Shown here: positions 61,879-64,000 of the stretch, in pieces
Layout: each line of letters starts with the position of its first letter
Position numbering within the stretch: position 1 is the stretch's first letter
Origin: Egibacteraceae bacterium
Lineage (GTDB): Bacteria > Actinomycetota > Nitriliruptoria > Euzebyales > Egibacteraceae
Direction of reading: 5' to 3'
Length of the DNA stretch: 64,000 nt
NCBI GenBank assembly: GCA_035540635.1
Contig: DATLGH010000024.1
Coordinates: 1-64,000, forward strand
The notes under the pieces: generated by a model
The model's input: the letters and a program-made list of their open reading frames with translations, nothing else
What the model was told of the DNA's origin: nothing
Database searches by the model: none
Program-made: the position numbers and the translations under genes

Positions 61879-64000
61879 CCGTGTGGCGGGCGACCCTGTG
61901 CGTGATGGCGGCAGCCGCGCTGCTGGGCGCCGGCCCTGCCGCTGCCACCACGGCGGACCCCGGCACGGCCGACGGCGCGCCGGTCGAGGCCCCGGCGGGC
62001 GACGTCGTCGACGCCGAAACGCCCCCGCCACAGCCCCAAGGGGAGGCGCCGGCGCCGCCGCCGTCGGGCTCCGCGCCCGCACCCGCGCCTCCACCGCAGG
62101 CTGAGGCCCCCGCCGACCAGCCGCCGCAGGGCGAGCCCCCCACGCCGCAGCCGCCGCCGGCCGGGGACGCGGCCGTGCAGCCCGACGGCGGTGCGTCCGA
62201 CGGCGACGGGCTCCCGCCGGCGCCGGCGGTGGCGGTGCCCAACCCCTATCTCGACTACGGCTTCGCGCCGGGCCTCGGTCTGCCCGCCGAGCCACCACCA
62301 CCCGTGGTGGTCGGCTCGGGCGCCGACGCGCTCATCCGCCTGCCCGAGCTGCGGGGCGACAACGCGCCGACCCTGCTCGAGCGGTACGGAGCCCAGGGGC
62401 TGTCCCTCGGCCTGGACGCGCCCGCGCAGGCCGACGGTGCCGGCCCCCTCGGCGCGGTCGCCGCCGGACTGTTCGGGGTGGCCACCTGGCTCGCGCAGGC
62501 GGTCGTCGCGGCCTTCCAGTGGGCGTTCACCGTCGAGGTCTTCGCCTTCCTCGGCGACGCGGTGACGACCATCGTCGACGCGCTGCGGGAGTTGTTCTAC
62601 GCACCGTTCGCGCAGGCCGTCGTCATCCTCGCGGGGGGATCGTTGCTCTGGCACGGCATGGTCCGCCGGCGGGGCGTGACCGCAGCCGAGGGCATGGTGT
62701 GGACGGTGGTCGCGCTGGCGGCGGCGGGCGTGTTCTTCGCTCGACCCGCCGCCGTGGTCGACGCCGCGAATCACGTCTCCACGGGTCTGTCGCGGGTGCT
62801 CCTCGCCGGCGTGTCGGCGGCCGACCCGGGGTCGACCTTCGACGACGGCGTCACGACCGCCCCCACCTACCACGGTCACGCGGCGGACACCCAGCTGCGC
62901 ATGGCCGGCGACCGCTTCTGGCGCGTGTTCGTCTACGAGCCCTGGCTCGTCCTGCAGTTCGGCGATCCCGCCCTCGGCGCGCCCTACGGCGAGCGCGTCC
63001 TCGCCTCCAGGACCATCACGGCGGAGGAGCGCGACGAGGTGGCGGATGACGCCGACGCGCTCGCGGCGCTCGCCCAGGCGAAGCGCGACGAGGCGGCCGG
63101 CCTGCGCGAGGAGATCCTCGCCGACGCGCGCATGGCCCCCTGGTTCTCGGGCCAGCGGGCGGTCGAGCGCGCCGGCGTCGCCATGCTCGCGCTGATCGGT
63201 GTGGTCGTCGGTGGCGTCCTGCTCGTCCTCGTCGCGGCCGCCATCCTCCTCGCCCAGATGGCGCTGCTGTTGCTCGTCCTCCTCGGACCGGTCGTCCTGC
63301 TCGTGGGCATTCATCCCGGCCCGGGCAGGGTGATCGCGGTGCGCTGGGCGGAGCTCGCCGTCGGTGTGCTCCTGCGGCGGGTGGCGCTCGGAGCACTGCT
63401 CGCCGTCGTGCTCGTCGTCAGCGGCGTGCTGCTGGAGGCGAGCTACCCGCTCGGCTGGTTCGTCGTGGTGAGCATGCAGGCGCTCGTGGTGGCCGCCGCC
63501 GTCGTCTACCGCAAGCCGTTCGGGCAGCTGTTCGCACCGACGACGGTACCCGCCCTCGAGGTCGGCGGGGTCCGGTGGGCGCGCCGGTCCCTCCAGGCCC
63601 ATGCCACCCGCCACGTCGAGCGGCGGCGCGCCGTGGACGAGCCCCGCCACCAGCCCACCACCTCGCCTCGACGGCCCGCACGGACGCCGGACGCCGCCAC
63701 AGGACCGCTACGGGCCCGCGGCGCCGCGCCACCGTTGCGTCCACGACGTGACCCGGCCACGCCGGCGGTGGAGCTGCCCGCGCCGGCGGCCCCCCCGTCC
63801 TCCGTTGGATCCTGGGGACGGTGGCGGCTGTCACCCGACGGTGAGCGGGCGGCGACGCGCGGGTTCGCTCCCGGCAACGGCAACGGCGTGGGTCCGGCGC
63901 ACGCCGGCAACGGCAAAGGCGTGAACCCGGCGCACGCCGGCAACGGCAACGGCCCCGGCCCGGCGGCGGCGGGCGCGCCAGACGGGGGCCCGCAGGCCCC
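61875..64000 (+). CDS. TcpH/VirB6-like conjugation membrane protein (3' end outside window)
   Basis: At least 708 residues, open at the window end. GTG 61875 overlaps the ATPase stop. A signal peptide (LCVMAAAALLGAGPAAA) is followed by a 100-residue Pro/Ala-rich linker, then at least six membrane helices between residues 195 and 540 (for example MALLLLVLLGPVVLLVGIHP). A basic Pro-rich tail follows that ends in Asn-Gly repeats. The helices and position match the VirB6-like TcpH channel protein. The peptidoglycan hydrolase TcpG, which lies between tcpF and tcpH in pCW3, is absent here. Confidence 0.82.
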   Translation, partial: MTVWRATLCVMAAAALLGAGPAAATTADPGTADGAPVEAPAGDVVDAETPPPQPQGEAPAPPPSGSAPAPAPPPQAEAPADQPPQGEPPTPQPPPAGDAAVQPDGGASDGDGLPPAPAVAVPNPYLDYGFAPGLGLPAEPPPPVVVGSGADALIRLPELRGDNAPTLLERYGAQGLSLGLDAPAQADGAGPLGAVAAGLFGVATWLAQAVVAAFQWAFTVEVFAFLGDAVTTIVDALRELFYAPFAQAVVILAGGSLLWHGMVRRRGVTAAEGMVWTVVALAAAGVFFARPAAVVDAANHVSTGLSRVLLAGVSAADPGSTFDDGVTTAPTYHGHAADTQLRMAGDRFWRVFVYEPWLVLQFGDPALGAPYGERVLASRTITAEERDEVADDADALAALAQAKRDEAAGLREEILADARMAPWFSGQRAVERAGVAMLALIGVVVGGVLLVLVAAAILLAQMALLLLVLLGPVVLLVGIHPGPGRVIAVRWAELAVGVLLRRVALGALLAVVLVVSGVLLEASYPLGWFVVVSMQALVVAAAVVYRKPFGQLFAPTTVPALEVGGVRWARRSLQAHATRHVERRRAVDEPRHQPTTSPRRPARTPDAATGPLRARGAAPPLRPRRDPATPAVELPAPAAPPSSVGSWGRWRLSPDGERAATRGFAPGNGNGVGPAHAGNGKGVNPAHAGNGNGPGPAAAGAPDGGPQA
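63864..63963 (+). repeat. Asn-Gly coding repeats
   Basis: Three imperfect copies of a unit encoding PAHAGNGNGVG in the C-terminal tail of the TcpH-like protein. Unit length is about 36 bases. It looks like a flexible tail. Confidence 0.65.

Overview
The window is about 72% GC by eye and dense with genes. Its gene content (large NAD-glutamate dehydrogenase, caa3-type oxidase, glucosyl-3-phosphoglycerate synthase, several NarL/LuxR two-component systems, an LPXTG-type surface protein) suggests a chromosome of a high-GC, probably deep-branching actinobacterium. This is inferred from gene content only; there is no rRNA or other taxonomic marker.

Layout. 0.4-3.9 kb: a membrane protein and a two-component system. 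4.0-7.6 kb: a LuxR regulator divergent from an overlapping three-gene SnoaL/SnoaL/FAD-oxidoreductase operon, with two matching palindromes between them. 7.7-14.9 kb: a decaying stretch holding an intact glycosyltransferase/amylo-1,6-glucosidase pair among broken genes (cupredoxin, SnoaL, beta-propeller lipoprotein, monooxygenase, HigA-like antitoxin). 15-20 kb: isocitrate dehydrogenase, tRNA-Cys, an LPTTG surface protein and an ABC1 kinase. 20-24.5 kb: a small DsrE-like protein facing an ATP-grasp/radical SAM operon. The radical SAM gene reads through an in-frame TGA into a C-U-A-E-P tail and has a SECIS-like hairpin just after the TGA, so it is a strong selenoprotein candidate. NfuA and a YjbQ protein follow. 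25-34 kb: pirin, acetoacetyl-CoA synthetase, NAD-glutamate dehydrogenase and citrate synthase. 34.5-38 kb: a GH13 phosphorylase, a lone receiver protein and GpgS, consistent with glucosylglycerate metabolism. 38-43.5 kb: the ctaC-ctaD-ctaE-ctaF-ctaG-cupredoxin-gpgS operon on the minus strand. 43.7-49.6 kb: a two-component system, an MFS-acyltransferase fusion, an HPF-like protein and a GNAT-dUTPase fusion.

From tRNA-Gly (49.7 kb) to the right edge the content looks accessory. First comes an atypical LuxR regulator, an HExxH protein whose N-terminus resembles extracellular contractile injection system (eCIS) cargo, an Ig-like protein and a membrane-anchored Ig-like protein, without injection-system structural genes in view. 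Then comes a 1455-residue secreted protein in which one propeller appears nested inside another. It is followed at 13 bp by genes in the order TcpC, TcpD-like, TcpE, TcpF (VirB4), TcpH (VirB6-like) of a Gram-positive conjugation apparatus; the last gene runs off the window.
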